64,000 nucleotides of DNA from Paenirhizobium cremeum (GTDB lineage Bacteria > Pseudomonadota > Alphaproteobacteria > Rhizobiales > Rhizobiaceae). This document shows positions 43,520-52,730 of this stretch, one piece after another. Every line of letters starts with the position of its first letter. Position 1 is the stretch's first letter. Where the stretch lies: assembly GCF_022884085.1 (NCBI RefSeq), contig NZ_JAGGCS010000008.1, forward strand, positions 124,001-188,000, in the 5' to 3' direction. Both the position numbers and the translations under genes were made by a program. The notes below the pieces were generated by a model. The model was not told the origin of the DNA and made no database searches. It saw only the letters and a list, made by a program, of their open reading frames with translations.

Positions 43520-44317
43520 TCATTGCTCCGGCAGGGATTTCAGGAAAGCGGAAACCGCGGCTGCATAGGCCGCCGGCTGTTCGACACAGGGGATATGGCC
43601 GCAGGCCGCGATCTCGGCGAAGCGGCTTTGAGGAATGAGGCCGGCGAGCGAGCGCACGAGGTCAGGGGGCGTCGAGCCGTCCTGATCGCCCACCAAGCAG
43701 AGCGTTGGTGCTGCGATACGCCTTGCCGCATCGGTATAATCCGCATCGCGGATCGCCGCGCAAGTGCCGCAATAGCCATCGACCGCCTGGCGGGCAAGCA
43801 TGATGCGGCAACCGGCGTAAAGCGCGTTGTCTTCGGTGCGAAAGGCCGGCGTGAACCAGCGTTCCATGATCGGGTCGATCATGTCGCCGAGGCCGTTCGC
43901 AAGGATCGCATCGATGCGGGCGTTCCACATTTCAGGCGAACCGATCTTGTGGGCGGTGTTGGAAAGAACGAGCGCCGTGACGAGGTCGGGACGAATCGCA
44001 TAGGCGGCCTGAGCGATGAGCCCGCCGACCGAAAGACCCCAGACAATTGCTTGCCGGACGCCGAGATGTTCGAGCAGCACGATGAGGTCGTTCGCATGGG
44101 TCTCGATGGAATAGGGCGGCGCGCCCGTGCCGGAAAGACCATGACCGCGCTTGTCGTGAACAACATAGGCATAGGCGTCGCCGAGTTCCTCGATCACCTC
44201 GTCCCATATGCGGAAATCCGTGCCGAGCGAGTTCACGAAGGCGATGACCGGCTTGCCGGTCGCGAGACCTTCGGCACGGTAATGGATCGCCGTCCCCTCC
44301 ACTGTCAGAAAATGCAT
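43520..44317 (-). CDS. pcaD: 3-oxoadipate enol-lactonase (PcaD)
   Basis: A 265-aa alpha/beta hydrolase. The nucleophile elbow is WGLSVGG (near residue 98), the acid is Asp in LVGDQDGSTPP, and the base is His in ACGHIPCVEQP near residue 240. It hydrolyses 3-oxoadipate enol-lactone to 3-oxoadipate. As the first gene of pcaDCHGB, divergent from pcaQ across 86 bp, it marks the promoter controlled by PcaQ. Confidence 0.93.
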   Translation of the reverse strand: MHFLTVEGTAIHYRAEGLATGKPVIAFVNSLGTDFRIWDEVIEELGDAYAYVVHDKRGHGLSGTGAPPYSIETHANDLIVLLEHLGVRQAIVWGLSVGGLIAQAAYAIRPDLVTALVLSNTAHKIGSPEMWNARIDAILANGLGDMIDPIMERWFTPAFRTEDNALYAGCRIMLARQAVDGYCGTCAAIRDADYTDAARRIAAPTLCLVGDQDGSTPPDLVRSLAGLIPQSRFAEIAACGHIPCVEQPAAYAAAVSAFLKSLPEQ

Positions 44318-44389
44318 GTCCGCTCTCCTCTTGCTAGGGATATTGCTATGTGCGTTTGGTTAAGTAAAATGAGTTTTTGTCGCTAACTT

Positions 44390-44405
44390 ATAATCTGTAG
44401 GTTAT
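44390..44405. promoter_or_regulatory. PcaQ-box-like palindrome
   Basis: Minus strand ATAACC-TACA-GATTAT is a 16-bp imperfect palindrome; its first arm equals that of the PcaQ site reported from Sinorhizobium (ATAACC-N4-GGTTAA), and four of six bases match in the other. It lies 73 bp before pcaD and overlaps the pcaQ start codon, so it could serve both activation and autoregulation. Confidence 0.55.
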
Positions 44406-45342
44406 GTCTCAGCAGGTCGATCCGCGCATCAAGTTTCGTCACCTTCAGGCCTTCGTCGAAGTCGTGCGCCAGAAAAGCGTCAACCGGGCGGCGGAACGTC
44501 TTCATGTCAGCCAGCCGGCGGTGACGAAGACGATCCGCGAGCTGGAGGATATTCTCGGGGTCTCGCTTTTCGAGCGGGAAGGCAGGGGCATTCGTGCGAC
44601 CCGCCACGGCGAGGTCTTCATGCGTCACGCGGGAGCCACGCTGACGGCTCTGCGCCAGGCTGTCGATTCCGTTTCCCAGGAAAGCGCCCGCGCCGGCCCT
44701 CCCGTGCGGGTTGGAGCCCTGCCCACGGTCTCCGCCCGCATCATGCCGCAGGCGATGACGCGCTTTCTGGCCGAGGACACGGGCAGCGCCGTGAAGATTG
44801 TGACCGGCGAAAATGCGGTTCTGATCGAGCAATTGCGGCTCGGCGATCTCGATCTCGTCGTCGGTCGTCTGGCAGCACCGGAAAAGATGACGGGCCTGTC
44901 CTTCGAGCATCTTTATTCGGAACGGGTGCTGTTCGTGGTGCGCGCCGGACACCCGCTGCTGGCGCCGGCAACCAATGTCTTTGACCGGTTGCGCGACTTT
45001 CCGGTGCTGATACCGACACGCAACTCCGTCATTCGTCCGATCGTCGAACAGTTTCTGATCGCCCACGGCGTCCCGCTTCCGCCGACGCAGATCGAGACCG
45101 TCTCCGATTCCTTCGGTCGTGCGTATCTCAGGATGAGCGAGGCGGTGTGGATCATTTCTGAAGGGGTCGTCGCAGGCGATATCGCCGATGGCGTATTGGC
45201 CGCCCTGCCGCTGGATACGGATGATACCCGCGGCCCCGTCGGCCTGACCATGCGGGCCGACACTGTGCCGTCTCTGACATTAAGCCTGCTGATGCAGGCC
45301 ATTCGCTCGGCATCTGCCGACGCGTCCGCCGGCATGGGGTGA
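44404..45342 (+). CDS. pcaQ: LysR family activator of the pca operon (PcaQ)
   Basis: A 312-aa LysR regulator. The N-terminal helix-turn-helix is KFRHLQAFVEVVRQKSVNRAAERLHVSQPAVTKTIRELEDILG (about 10-55), and a periplasmic-binding-like effector domain follows (VRVGALPTVSARIMPQAMTRFL onward). PcaQ activates pcaDCHGB in response to beta-carboxymuconate or the carboxymuconolactone in rhizobia and Agrobacterium. Its divergence from pcaD with a PcaQ-like box supports the name. The start codon lies within the palindrome, leaving an unusually short or leaderless upstream region. Confidence 0.92.
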   Translation: MSQQVDPRIKFRHLQAFVEVVRQKSVNRAAERLHVSQPAVTKTIRELEDILGVSLFEREGRGIRATRHGEVFMRHAGATLTALRQAVDSVSQESARAGPPVRVGALPTVSARIMPQAMTRFLAEDTGSAVKIVTGENAVLIEQLRLGDLDLVVGRLAAPEKMTGLSFEHLYSERVLFVVRAGHPLLAPATNVFDRLRDFPVLIPTRNSVIRPIVEQFLIAHGVPLPPTQIETVSDSFGRAYLRMSEAVWIISEGVVAGDIADGVLAALPLDTDDTRGPVGLTMRADTVPSLTLSLLMQAIRSASADASAGMG

Positions 45343-45762
45343 TGGCGAGCCAGGGAAACGCTCGGACATTTGCGACCTTGCCCCGACGGATGCGTGCAGA
45401 CGGTCCGGGCGGTAGGACTTCGGATCGACGAGCAGCGCGTGGTCGCATCGTTTCCGACGTTCCGAAACCGGATAGGGCATGGGAACTGCGGCTGCAATTC
45501 CTGCCTCCAGGATCGTATCCATGGAACACTCGGCCGGCGCCGACTGCGCCGAAGGAAAAGGCCGTTCCTGCCGCGGGGGGCGTGCTCCGACCTTCCCAAC
45601 GATCTCGCCCTCGATGACGTCGAGCAGACGAGGAGTGCCGCCAGAGGCATTCGGGAAATTTACCGGTCTCCTATCGGATCTCCAGCTTTTCTCTGTCGAT
45701 ACCCTCGCCCGTGCAACAGGCCACCCTCCTTGCTGCCGGAGTCGCTCGCCCGGTAATCTCTA
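45343..45762. other. Intergenic stretch without a convincing gene
   Basis: Between pcaQ and the RND operon no recognisable gene was found. On the minus strand an uninterrupted frame ending near 45280 runs to about 45660 (it includes an ATG at 45522 starting MDTILEAGIAAAVPMPYP) and has gene-like codon use, but I recognise no family. It overlaps the pcaQ 3' end, so it may be chance or a decayed gene. Confidence 0.4.
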
Positions 45763-45787
45763 TTTACAAACGTTATGTATGTATATA
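45763..45787. promoter_or_regulatory. TtgR/AcrR-type operator upstream of the RND pump
   Basis: The element begins TTTACAAACGTTATGTATG and carries the core ACAAAC-N5-GTATGT (45766-45782). It resembles the TtgR operator of Pseudomonas pump genes. A close copy lies at 51609. It is 119 bp before the adaptor gene, in an AT-rich patch. Confidence 0.65.
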
Positions 45788-45905
45788 TTTTGATGTCGAG
45801 GCTGAATGCACGCCGGGATCCTGAACGGTTCCGGCTTGCATTTGCGCCGTTTGTTGTGGGGCGATCCACGTGTGCCCGGCAGCATTCCCCACAGAAAGGT
45901 TAGAT

Positions 45906-47057
45906 ATGTCCAGCAATGCTATACGGACGATCGGGCGGCGCTTTGCGCTTGCTGCTCTGATCGGCATCCTTCCCGTCGCGGTTCACGCACAGGAGCAGCC
46001 TTTGCCGACGGTAACGGTCGAAAAGGTCAGCGTCGCCGATTTCACCTTGACTGCCCGCCTGCCGGGACGCGTCAAGGCATCCACCGTGGCGGAGGTTCGC
46101 CCACAGGTATCCGGCATCATCCGCGACCGGCAGTTCGAGGAAGGCGTTCGCGTCGAGGAAGGCCAGCCGCTCTACAAGATCGAGGACGAGACCTATGTCG
46201 CGGCCGTCGCTTCCGCGAAGGCCGCGGTGGCGGAGGCGCAGGCGAACTACGACCTCGCCGTGATCGAGGCGCGCCGGGCCGAGGAGCTTTTTGCCAACAA
46301 GAGTGGCACGGCGTCCAATCGGGACAGCAAGGTTGCCGATCGTAGCAAGACCGATGCGGCGCTGCAGGTTGCACGCGCCGAACTGACCAGCGCCGAAATC
46401 GATCTCGAGAGAACCACGATCCGCGCCCCGATCACCGGCGTGATCGGCTTTTCCCAGACGACCCCGGGTGCGCTGGTCGCGGCCCAGCAGACAACGGCGC
46501 TGACCACGATCCGCGCCCTTGATCCGATCTACGTCGATGTCACGCAGTCGGCGACCGATCTCCTGCGGTGGAACGCCCTCAACAAGTCCGGTTCTGCGCG
46601 GGCGACCGGCGTTGCCACGATGATCCTGCCGAACGGCGAGGCATATCCGCTGAAGGGGGACCTCAAGGCCGCCGAACCGCAGGTGGAACCGACCACCGGC
46701 ATGGTGACGCTGCGCATCACCTTCGCCAATCCCGACCAGTTGTTGCTGCCGGGCCTCTACGTCGAGGTCGAACTGCCGCAGGATACCGCGAAGGACGCCG
46801 TGCTGGTTCCGCAAAGCGCGGTGATGCGAAACGCCAAGGGTGAGGCCTTCGCCTGGATTGTCGAAGATGGCAAGGTTGCGGTACGACCGCTGACCATCCT
46901 GACCGGTTCCGGAAACTTCTGGGTAACCAGCAGCGGGCTGAAGGCTGGCGACGCACTGATTACCTCGGGTTTCCAGAAGATCGCGCCCGGTGCAGCGGTT
47001 CAGATAGCTGCCGAACCCTCGGCTGAGCGGCAGGCTGCTGCAAGCGGGAGCAACTGA
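45906..47057 (+). CDS. acrA: RND efflux periplasmic adaptor (AcrA/MexA type)
   Basis: A 383-aa membrane fusion protein with an N-terminal signal (ALAALIGILPVAVHAQ; no lipobox Cys at the expected site). The lipoyl halves are VAEVRPQVSGIIRDRQFEEGVRVEEGQPLYKIED and TTIRAPITGVIGFSQTTPGALV, flanking a helical hairpin (about 95-160). A beta-barrel follows. It links the inner-membrane pump to an outer-membrane channel; no TolC-like gene is in the window, so the channel must be elsewhere. AAAGG precedes the start at 45906. The pump gene follows after 2 bp. Confidence 0.9.
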   Translation: MSSNAIRTIGRRFALAALIGILPVAVHAQEQPLPTVTVEKVSVADFTLTARLPGRVKASTVAEVRPQVSGIIRDRQFEEGVRVEEGQPLYKIEDETYVAAVASAKAAVAEAQANYDLAVIEARRAEELFANKSGTASNRDSKVADRSKTDAALQVARAELTSAEIDLERTTIRAPITGVIGFSQTTPGALVAAQQTTALTTIRALDPIYVDVTQSATDLLRWNALNKSGSARATGVATMILPNGEAYPLKGDLKAAEPQVEPTTGMVTLRITFANPDQLLLPGLYVEVELPQDTAKDAVLVPQSAVMRNAKGEAFAWIVEDGKVAVRPLTILTGSGNFWVTSSGLKAGDALITSGFQKIAPGAAVQIAAEPSAERQAAASGSN

Positions 47058-47059
47058 AC

Positions 47060-50000
47060 ATGGCGCGCTTCTTCATCGACCGCCCGATCTTTGCCTGGGT
47101 GATCGCGATCATCATCATGGGCCTCGGGGTGCTTTCCATCCTGCGGTTGCCGATTTCCCAGTATCCCTCGATCGCGGGACCATCCATCGTGATCGGTGCC
47201 AACTACCCTGGCGCCTCGGCCGAAACCGTGGCCGACACCGTCGTACAGATCGTCGAAAAGGAGATGACCGGTCTCGACGGGCTTCGCTACATCGACTCGT
47301 CGACCACATCGACCGGCCGCGCAACGATCACGCTGACCTTCACGCTCGGCACCGATCCCGACATTGCTCAGGTGCAGGTCCAGAACAAGCTCAGCCAGGC
47401 GGAGGCCAATCTTCCCGAGGAGGTTACCCGCCAGGGCGTTACCGTGGAAAAATCGGCGACCGGCTATCTCATGGTCATCGGTCTGATCTCGCAAGACGGC
47501 TCGCGCACCGCCATCGATCTCGCCGACTACCTGAATTCCTATATGGTGGAGCCCGTCTCGCGCCTGTCGGGCGTGGGCAAGGTCGAGGTGTTCGGTTCGG
47601 AGTATGCGATGCGGATCTGGCTCGATCCGCAAAAGTTGAAATATTACGACCTGTCTCCCGATACGGTGGTCTCTGCGATCAGCGCCCAGAACGCGCAGAT
47701 TTCCGCAGGCAGCTTCGGTGCAATGCCCGCGCCGGAAGGCCAGCAGCTGAATGCGACCGTAACCGCCCAGTCGCTGCTCAAGACGCCGGAGGATTTCGAG
47801 CGGATCGTGCTGCGCGCCGACACGGACGGCGGGCTTGTCCTGCTGCGGGACGTCGCCCGTGCCGAGCTTGGCTCCGAGAACTATGAAATTTCCAGCTTCT
47901 ATAACGGCAAGCCCGCGGCGGGCATGGCAATCCAGCTCGCTTCGGGCGCGAACGCGCTCGAAACGGCCGAACTCATCAAGGCAAAGGTGGCGGATCTCGC
48001 CGAATTCCTGCCGGCCGGCGTCAGCTATGTCATCCCGTATGATACGACGCCCTTCGTCAGCCTCTCCATCGAGGCGGTGATCCACACGCTCATCGAGGCG
48101 ATCGCCCTTGTCGTCCTGGTGATGCTGCTGTTCCTGCATAACTTCCGGGCAACGCTCATTCCGACGCTTGCGGTTCCGGTGGTTCTTCTTGGAACCTTCG
48201 GCATCATGGCGGCGCTCGGTTTCACCATCAACACGCTGACGATGCTCGCCATGGTGCTGGCCATCGGGCTGCTGGTCGATGATGCCATCGTGGTGGTGGA
48301 AAACGTCGAACGCATCATGCGCGACGAACATCTCGATCCTGTTGCGGCGACGAAGAAATCGATGGGCGAGATTTCGGGAGCCCTCGTCGGCATTGCGATG
48401 GTCGTTTCCGCCGTTTTCGTGCCCATGGCCTTCTTCGGCGGCTCGACGGGAGAAATGTACAAGCAGTTCTCCGTCACCATCGTTTCGGCGATGGCCCTTT
48501 CGGTTCTCGTCGCGCTGATCTTCACTCCGGCGCTCTGCGCGACCGTGCTCAAGGCGCATTCACATGATAGCGGCAAGGGGCTGGGAAGACGGTTTGGCAA
48601 TTGGTTTGAGCGGTATTTCTCCCGCCTGACCGCGATCTATGGTCGTGTTGTCGGTATGACGGCCCGGCGTCCGCTGCGGATGTTCGTCGTCTACCTGGTT
48701 CTGGTCGCAGGGATGGTCGGTCTTTACCTGCGCACCCCCACCTCGTTCCTTCCGGATGAGGACCAGGGCACGATGTTTACGATCGTCCAGGCCCCGTCCG
48801 GCGGCACGGCGGAAAATACAGAGAAACTGCTGCGCCAGGTCGAAGGCTACTTCATGAATGCCGAAGGCAAGAACGTGGACTCGGTGTTTTCCGTGCGAGG
48901 CTTTTCATTCGCCGGGCAGGGACAGAACATGGGCATGATGTTCATCAAGCTCAAGGACTGGGACGAACGGGACGGACCCCAAAACTCGGCCCAGGCCATT
49001 GCGGGCCGCGCCTTCGGGCCGCTCATGGGCGGCATCCGCGAGGCCATCGTGGTGCCGATCGTCCCGCCTGCCGTCATGGAACTGGGCAACTCGAACGGGT
49101 TCACCGCCTTCCTTCAGGCACGCTCGGGCCAAAGCCACGAGGCCTTGCTTGAAGCACGCAACGCCCTGCTTGGGATGGCATCGCAAAGCAACAAGCTCAT
49201 GGCCGTCCGGCCGAGCGGTGTTGAGGATGCTTCGCAATTCGAACTCAACATCGATTGGGGCAAGGCTGGGGCCGTCGGTCTCAGCGCGTCGGACGTCGGT
49301 TCGTTCCTCACTACCATCTGGTCGAGTTCCTATGTCAACGACTTCCTCTATGAGGGCCGTATGAAGCGCGTCTATGTCCAGGGTGAGCCCTGGGCACGTA
49401 CGGGGCCGGAAGACCTGGCGCTCTGGCGCGTGCCGAATTCGAACGGGGATTTTGTCGATTTCTCCACCTTCGCCACGCAGGATTGGGTTTTCGGTCCCCA
49501 GCAGGTCAGCCGTTACGACGCGTTGCCGGCGATGGAGATCGAAGGCTCGTCGGCGCCGGGCTTTTCTTCCGGTGACGCACTTGCCGAAATGGAACGCCTT
49601 GCCGCGCAGCTCCCTCCGGGCTTCAGCCTGCAATGGACAGGCCTTTCGCTGGAGGAAAAGGATTCCGGGGCAGGGGCGCTGCCGCTCTACGCTCTTGCCC
49701 TGGCAACCATGTTCCTGTGCCTTGCCGCGCTTTACGAGAGCTGGACAATTCCGATCGCGGTATTGCTCGCTATGCCCGTCGGCATTCTGGGTGCGCTCAT
49801 CGGAGCCCAGATCGGCGGACAGTCCAATGGGGTCTATTTCCAGGTCGGATTGCTGACAGTGGTGGGTCTTACCGGCAAGAATGGTATCCTGATTGTCGAA
49901 TTCGCCCGTGAGCGGATGGCGAAGCTCGGCGAGACCGCCTTCGAAGCGGTTTACGAGGCAGCAAAGCTCCGTTTCCGGCCGATCCTGATGACGTCGCTTG

Positions 50001-50200
50001 CCTTCGGTCTCGGCGTCGTTCCCCTGGTCGTGTCGACCGGGGCAGGTGCGGGCGCACGCCAGGCGATCGGCTTCGCGACGTTCTTCGGAACGGTCACCGG
50101 AACGCTGCTCGCCATCGTCTTCGTACCGGTGTTCTTCGTTCTGGTGAACCGCCTCTTTAGCCGTCGCAGATCGGAGGCGGCGGTGGAGGCGACCGTCTGA
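47060..50200 (+). CDS. acrB: RND efflux transporter (AcrB/MexB type)
   Basis: A hydrophobe/amphiphile efflux-1 transporter of 1046 aa, full length. It starts MARFFIDRPIFAWVIAII, has the proton-relay aspartates in AIGLLVDDAIVVVENVERIM (near residue 408) and the partner Lys in VGLTGKNGILIVEFARE (near residue 940). FLPDEDQGTMFTIVQAPSGGT begins the second periplasmic loop. It exports hydrophobic compounds; next to aromatic catabolism it may relieve toxicity of aromatic or alicyclic acids, an inference. No frameshift was seen. Confidence 0.94.
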   Translation: MARFFIDRPIFAWVIAIIIMGLGVLSILRLPISQYPSIAGPSIVIGANYPGASAETVADTVVQIVEKEMTGLDGLRYIDSSTTSTGRATITLTFTLGTDPDIAQVQVQNKLSQAEANLPEEVTRQGVTVEKSATGYLMVIGLISQDGSRTAIDLADYLNSYMVEPVSRLSGVGKVEVFGSEYAMRIWLDPQKLKYYDLSPDTVVSAISAQNAQISAGSFGAMPAPEGQQLNATVTAQSLLKTPEDFERIVLRADTDGGLVLLRDVARAELGSENYEISSFYNGKPAAGMAIQLASGANALETAELIKAKVADLAEFLPAGVSYVIPYDTTPFVSLSIEAVIHTLIEAIALVVLVMLLFLHNFRATLIPTLAVPVVLLGTFGIMAALGFTINTLTMLAMVLAIGLLVDDAIVVVENVERIMRDEHLDPVAATKKSMGEISGALVGIAMVVSAVFVPMAFFGGSTGEMYKQFSVTIVSAMALSVLVALIFTPALCATVLKAHSHDSGKGLGRRFGNWFERYFSRLTAIYGRVVGMTARRPLRMFVVYLVLVAGMVGLYLRTPTSFLPDEDQGTMFTIVQAPSGGTAENTEKLLRQVEGYFMNAEGKNVDSVFSVRGFSFAGQGQNMGMMFIKLKDWDERDGPQNSAQAIAGRAFGPLMGGIREAIVVPIVPPAVMELGNSNGFTAFLQARSGQSHEALLEARNALLGMASQSNKLMAVRPSGVEDASQFELNIDWGKAGAVGLSASDVGSFLTTIWSSSYVNDFLYEGRMKRVYVQGEPWARTGPEDLALWRVPNSNGDFVDFSTFATQDWVFGPQQVSRYDALPAMEIEGSSAPGFSSGDALAEMERLAAQLPPGFSLQWTGLSLEEKDSGAGALPLYALALATMFLCLAALYESWTIPIAVLLAMPVGILGALIGAQIGGQSNGVYFQVGLLTVVGLTGKNGILIVEFARERMAKLGETAFEAVYEAAKLRFRPILMTSLAFGLGVVPLVVSTGAGAGARQAIGFATFFGTVTGTLLAIVFVPVFFVLVNRLFSRRRSEAAVEATV

Positions 50201-50214
50201 GGCCATCGCTACCT

Positions 50215-50247
50215 GCGGTCCCGGGCTTGTCTTCCGCCCGGGACCGC
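50215..50247 (+). terminator. Hairpin after acrB
   Basis: GCGGTCCCGGGC (50215-50226) and GCCCGGGACCGC (50236-50247) form a perfect 12-bp stem with a 9-nt loop, 15 bp after the acrB stop. No T-run follows, so it may stabilise the transcript 3' end rather than act as a classical terminator. Confidence 0.6.
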
Positions 50248-50781
50248 GAAACCTCCGCTTCCTCGAAAATGTCGAGGCTGAAAGCAGTCCGTCAGTTCAA
50301 TTCCGAAGGTCGAATGCGGGAAAGAAGAGTGGCTCCGTGCAAGCGTTGCCCTTAAGCGGTGGCACAGAAAAAAGTACGCGTGTGCGTTCGAACCTTTTCC
50401 CACAACGGATCGCCTCGGATACGACAGCAGCTTTCCTCGGCGACCCGCCCGATGTTCGCGCTTCATTTCGAAATTTTCTGTTTCGTTCGTTGTTGCCGGC
50501 AAGGAAGGGCGGCGGGCAGACTGCATCCCGCTTCATCTTCTGCGACGTGCAATGAAGAGATCGGGCGGTCTCGGTTGACAGTTTGGTCGTCGTAGTGATT
50601 GCGACCCGTTGTCAGTCACAATCGGATGCGGTGTTGGAGCTGTAAAGCTTGACAGGACACTGGATAAAGCTATGCCGCACTGGCGTTTCATCAATGATAA
50701 CTGCGGCGGTTCTGTTATCGATGGAAGACGTTCCATATCCAGCCTTCTTCTTGCTGCAAAAAAAGAAAATGGAGAAACACA
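50248..50781. other. Intergenic stretch before the TetR gene, no gene recognised
   Basis: About 530 bp with several short overlapping frames on both strands and no family resemblance. A TTGACA at 50649-50654, with TATGCC 16 bp downstream, is a possible weak promoter for the TetR gene. The long upstream region could also contain a small RNA, but nothing in it is compelling. Confidence 0.35.
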
Positions 50782-51387
50782 GTGAGGCGAACCAAAGAAC
50801 AGGCGGCGGAAACCGGCCGGCAAATTTTGCAGGCGGCGGAGGATCTTTTCCTCGAGAAGGGTTACGAGGATGTCACTCTCGAAGAGATCGCCGCACTCGC
50901 AGGTGTGACGCGCGGAGCGGTGCACTGGCATTTCAAGAACAAGCAAGGCCTGCTGCTCGCATTACGCGATGCGGCGCAGGAGCCGTTCCGCGTATTGGCC
51001 GATGAACTGGCAGCCAGCAATGGGGCCGCCTCGCTGAAAAAGTTCGGGGACATTTTCGCGGACATTTTCGACCGGCTCGAAAACGATCCTCGCCAGCAGG
51101 CTCTGCTGCGCGGCATGATACGGCTGGATATCGCGCTTTCCGAAAAGGACGAACCGGGTGGTACCACTTTCCGTGCTGAGATGAACGGTATCTTTGTACG
51201 GCTATTTCAGGCGGTTGAACGCGACACCGGAATGCCGCCGCCATGGACACCACATACGGCTGCCTCCATGCTAAGCGCCACCATAAGCGGCCTCGTTTTC
51301 GAATGGGCCCTGGGGAAGGGTGCCTTTCACATCTCTCCCGACGGAAGTCTGTTCGTCCGCACAATTCTCTCCAGTCTGACAAAGTGA
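50782..51387 (+). CDS. TetR family efflux repressor (AcrR/TtgR-like)
   Basis: A 201-aa regulator starting at a GTG (GGAG 8 bp upstream). The helix-turn-helix reads ETGRQILQAAEDLFLEKGYEDVTLEEIAALAGVTRGAVHWHFKNKQGLL (about 10-55). This RGAVHWHFK signature is typical of AcrR/TtgR/MexL pump repressors. The TetR_C domain follows with SATISGLVFEWAL near the end. It lies behind the RND genes in the same direction. Two TtgR-type operators (45763 and 51609) fit it as the local repressor. Confidence 0.87.
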   Translation: MRRTKEQAAETGRQILQAAEDLFLEKGYEDVTLEEIAALAGVTRGAVHWHFKNKQGLLLALRDAAQEPFRVLADELAASNGAASLKKFGDIFADIFDRLENDPRQQALLRGMIRLDIALSEKDEPGGTTFRAEMNGIFVRLFQAVERDTGMPPPWTPHTAASMLSATISGLVFEWALGKGAFHISPDGSLFVRTILSSLTK

Positions 51388-51401
51388 TTGACGGAGGGGG
51401 G

Positions 51402-51420
51402 CCGCCAATAGTGGCGGTTT
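51402..51420 (+). terminator. Small terminator after the TetR gene
   Basis: CCGCCA (51402-51407) and TGGCGG (51412-51417) form a 6-bp stem with a 4-nt loop, followed by TTT, 15 bp after the stop. Confidence 0.5.
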
Positions 51421-51608
51421 CACCTCTTTGGCCGAACGCGTGTGAAGGTACGCGCAGGTATCTGCGTCGTCTCGACAACCTGCCTGGTCGACGGCGCTGC
51501 GCCTTTCTTTCTATCCATTCGGTTTCTCACAGGTATCCAAGACATTCCGGTCGAGTTGAGCGACTTCCACCTTTGGTCCGCGCAACGCAGAAAGCTTGCT
51601 ATTTCAAA

Positions 51609-51635
51609 TTTACAAACGTTGTGTTTGTATGTATA
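51609..51635. promoter_or_regulatory. Second TtgR/AcrR-type operator
   Basis: The element begins TTTACAAACGTTGTGTTTG and contains the perfect inverted repeat ACAAAC-N5-GTTTGT (51612-51628). It matches the site at 45763 over most of 25 bases, including an identical first 12. It lies 302 bp before the next recognised gene, so an unrecognised transcript may start nearer. Confidence 0.65.
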
Positions 51636-51639
51636 AACG

Positions 51640-51936
51640 AGACCAATCGTCCAGCGAGCGCGGTTCGAAGGTTTGGTCGCTTCTGCACGGTGCGGCTTCG
51701 TCGCCTTCCCGTCCGATGGGGTCAAAGGCGGCGCGGCTGGTTCTTGCGCCATGGGGTGGAGGTGAACTGGAGATGTCGGAACACAGCGAGACCATTGCTG
51801 ACGAAGCGATAACCGCAACGGCGGGGAGCCGTCGTCGTGCCATCGCTGCGAGCCATCGGCGAAAGCAAAGAGGCCGCTTCACAGGAATTTTCCGCTTACC
51901 GACTCTTATTCGGAGCCCCGCGGATCAGGGTCGGTG
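51640..51936. other. Region between the second TtgR-type site and the membrane protein, no gene recognised
   Basis: A plus-strand frame (to 51937) and a minus-strand frame (51610-51882) overlap here; neither resembles a known family, and both are rich in Arg/Ser, as expected of GC-rich shadow frames. Either a long leader or a small unknown gene is possible. Confidence 0.3.
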
Positions 51937-52599
51937 ATGTCCGTGGGTTCCCCCGATCTCGGACATCAATCGGGACGCGCGCTCTCCGCTGCGCGCGTCC
52001 CAACTTTCTTCGGTATCTTTCGTGCCGCGATATCAAACCGGCGCAGGGCCATCTCCAACCGCTTCCGGCAACCCTCGGACTGGATACGTCTGGTCGCGCT
52101 CGGCATCCTTCTTATCGATCTTGCGGCCCTATCCTTGTTGAACACACTGTCCGGCTGGGGCATGAACGGTTATCGGCCGGGGATGGGTGCCGTCTTTGGA
52201 GGATTGCTCACCGGCATCATCACCATCCGGGTAGCGCGACCGGCACTTTACATGGATTGGATCGCAACCGGGATCCTGCAGATCGGACTTGGGTTCATCC
52301 TTTCAGGGGAGCCGCAGTTGGCGGCCATGTCGGCATTCGCGCTGTTCTGTATTCTGTTCGCCGCTCTCGGAACAGTGAGGCTCTGGATTGGCGCGACACT
52401 GGAACCTGGCAAGGGAGCCGCCTCCCTGATGGCCGGCGGGTTGACGAGCCTGTTCTGCGTCGCATGGGCCGTCATCGACCGTTTCGCCGCAATCGGCGTG
52501 GCCTCCGATGTCATCGTGGCGACCGATCTCCTGCTCACGGGAATCTCGATCGTCGGCTTCGGACTTGCCTTGCGTCATCCCCCTTCGAAGATGGAGTGA
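51937..52599 (+). CDS. Small multi-pass membrane protein (HdeD/DUF308-like)
   Basis: A 220-aa protein with a basic N-terminus (about 45 residues) and then about six transmembrane segments: WIRLVALGILLIDLAALSLL, MGAVFGGLLTGIITIRVA, MDWIATGILQIGLGFILS, AMSAFALFCILFAALG, LMAGGLTSLFCVAWAVI and VIVATDLLLTGISIVGFGLAL. This pattern resembles the HdeD/DUF308 family linked to stress, but no diagnostic residues were identified. The ATG at 51937 is preceded only by a weak AGGG. It is probably controlled from the TtgR-type site 300 bp upstream. Confidence 0.6.
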   Translation: MSVGSPDLGHQSGRALSAARVPTFFGIFRAAISNRRRAISNRFRQPSDWIRLVALGILLIDLAALSLLNTLSGWGMNGYRPGMGAVFGGLLTGIITIRVARPALYMDWIATGILQIGLGFILSGEPQLAAMSAFALFCILFAALGTVRLWIGATLEPGKGAASLMAGGLTSLFCVAWAVIDRFAAIGVASDVIVATDLLLTGISIVGFGLALRHPPSKME

Positions 52600-52730
52600 A
52601 CCTTTGACGTGGGGTGCTTGCATGGAGCCTGGAGTTCCGCGTGACGTCCTGGTCGGTCCGCTGCCGGAATTGCCGGGGTGAGTTACAGCAATTGCGGGGT
52701 CCTCCACAAAGGGTGAGCATGAATTCCTGT

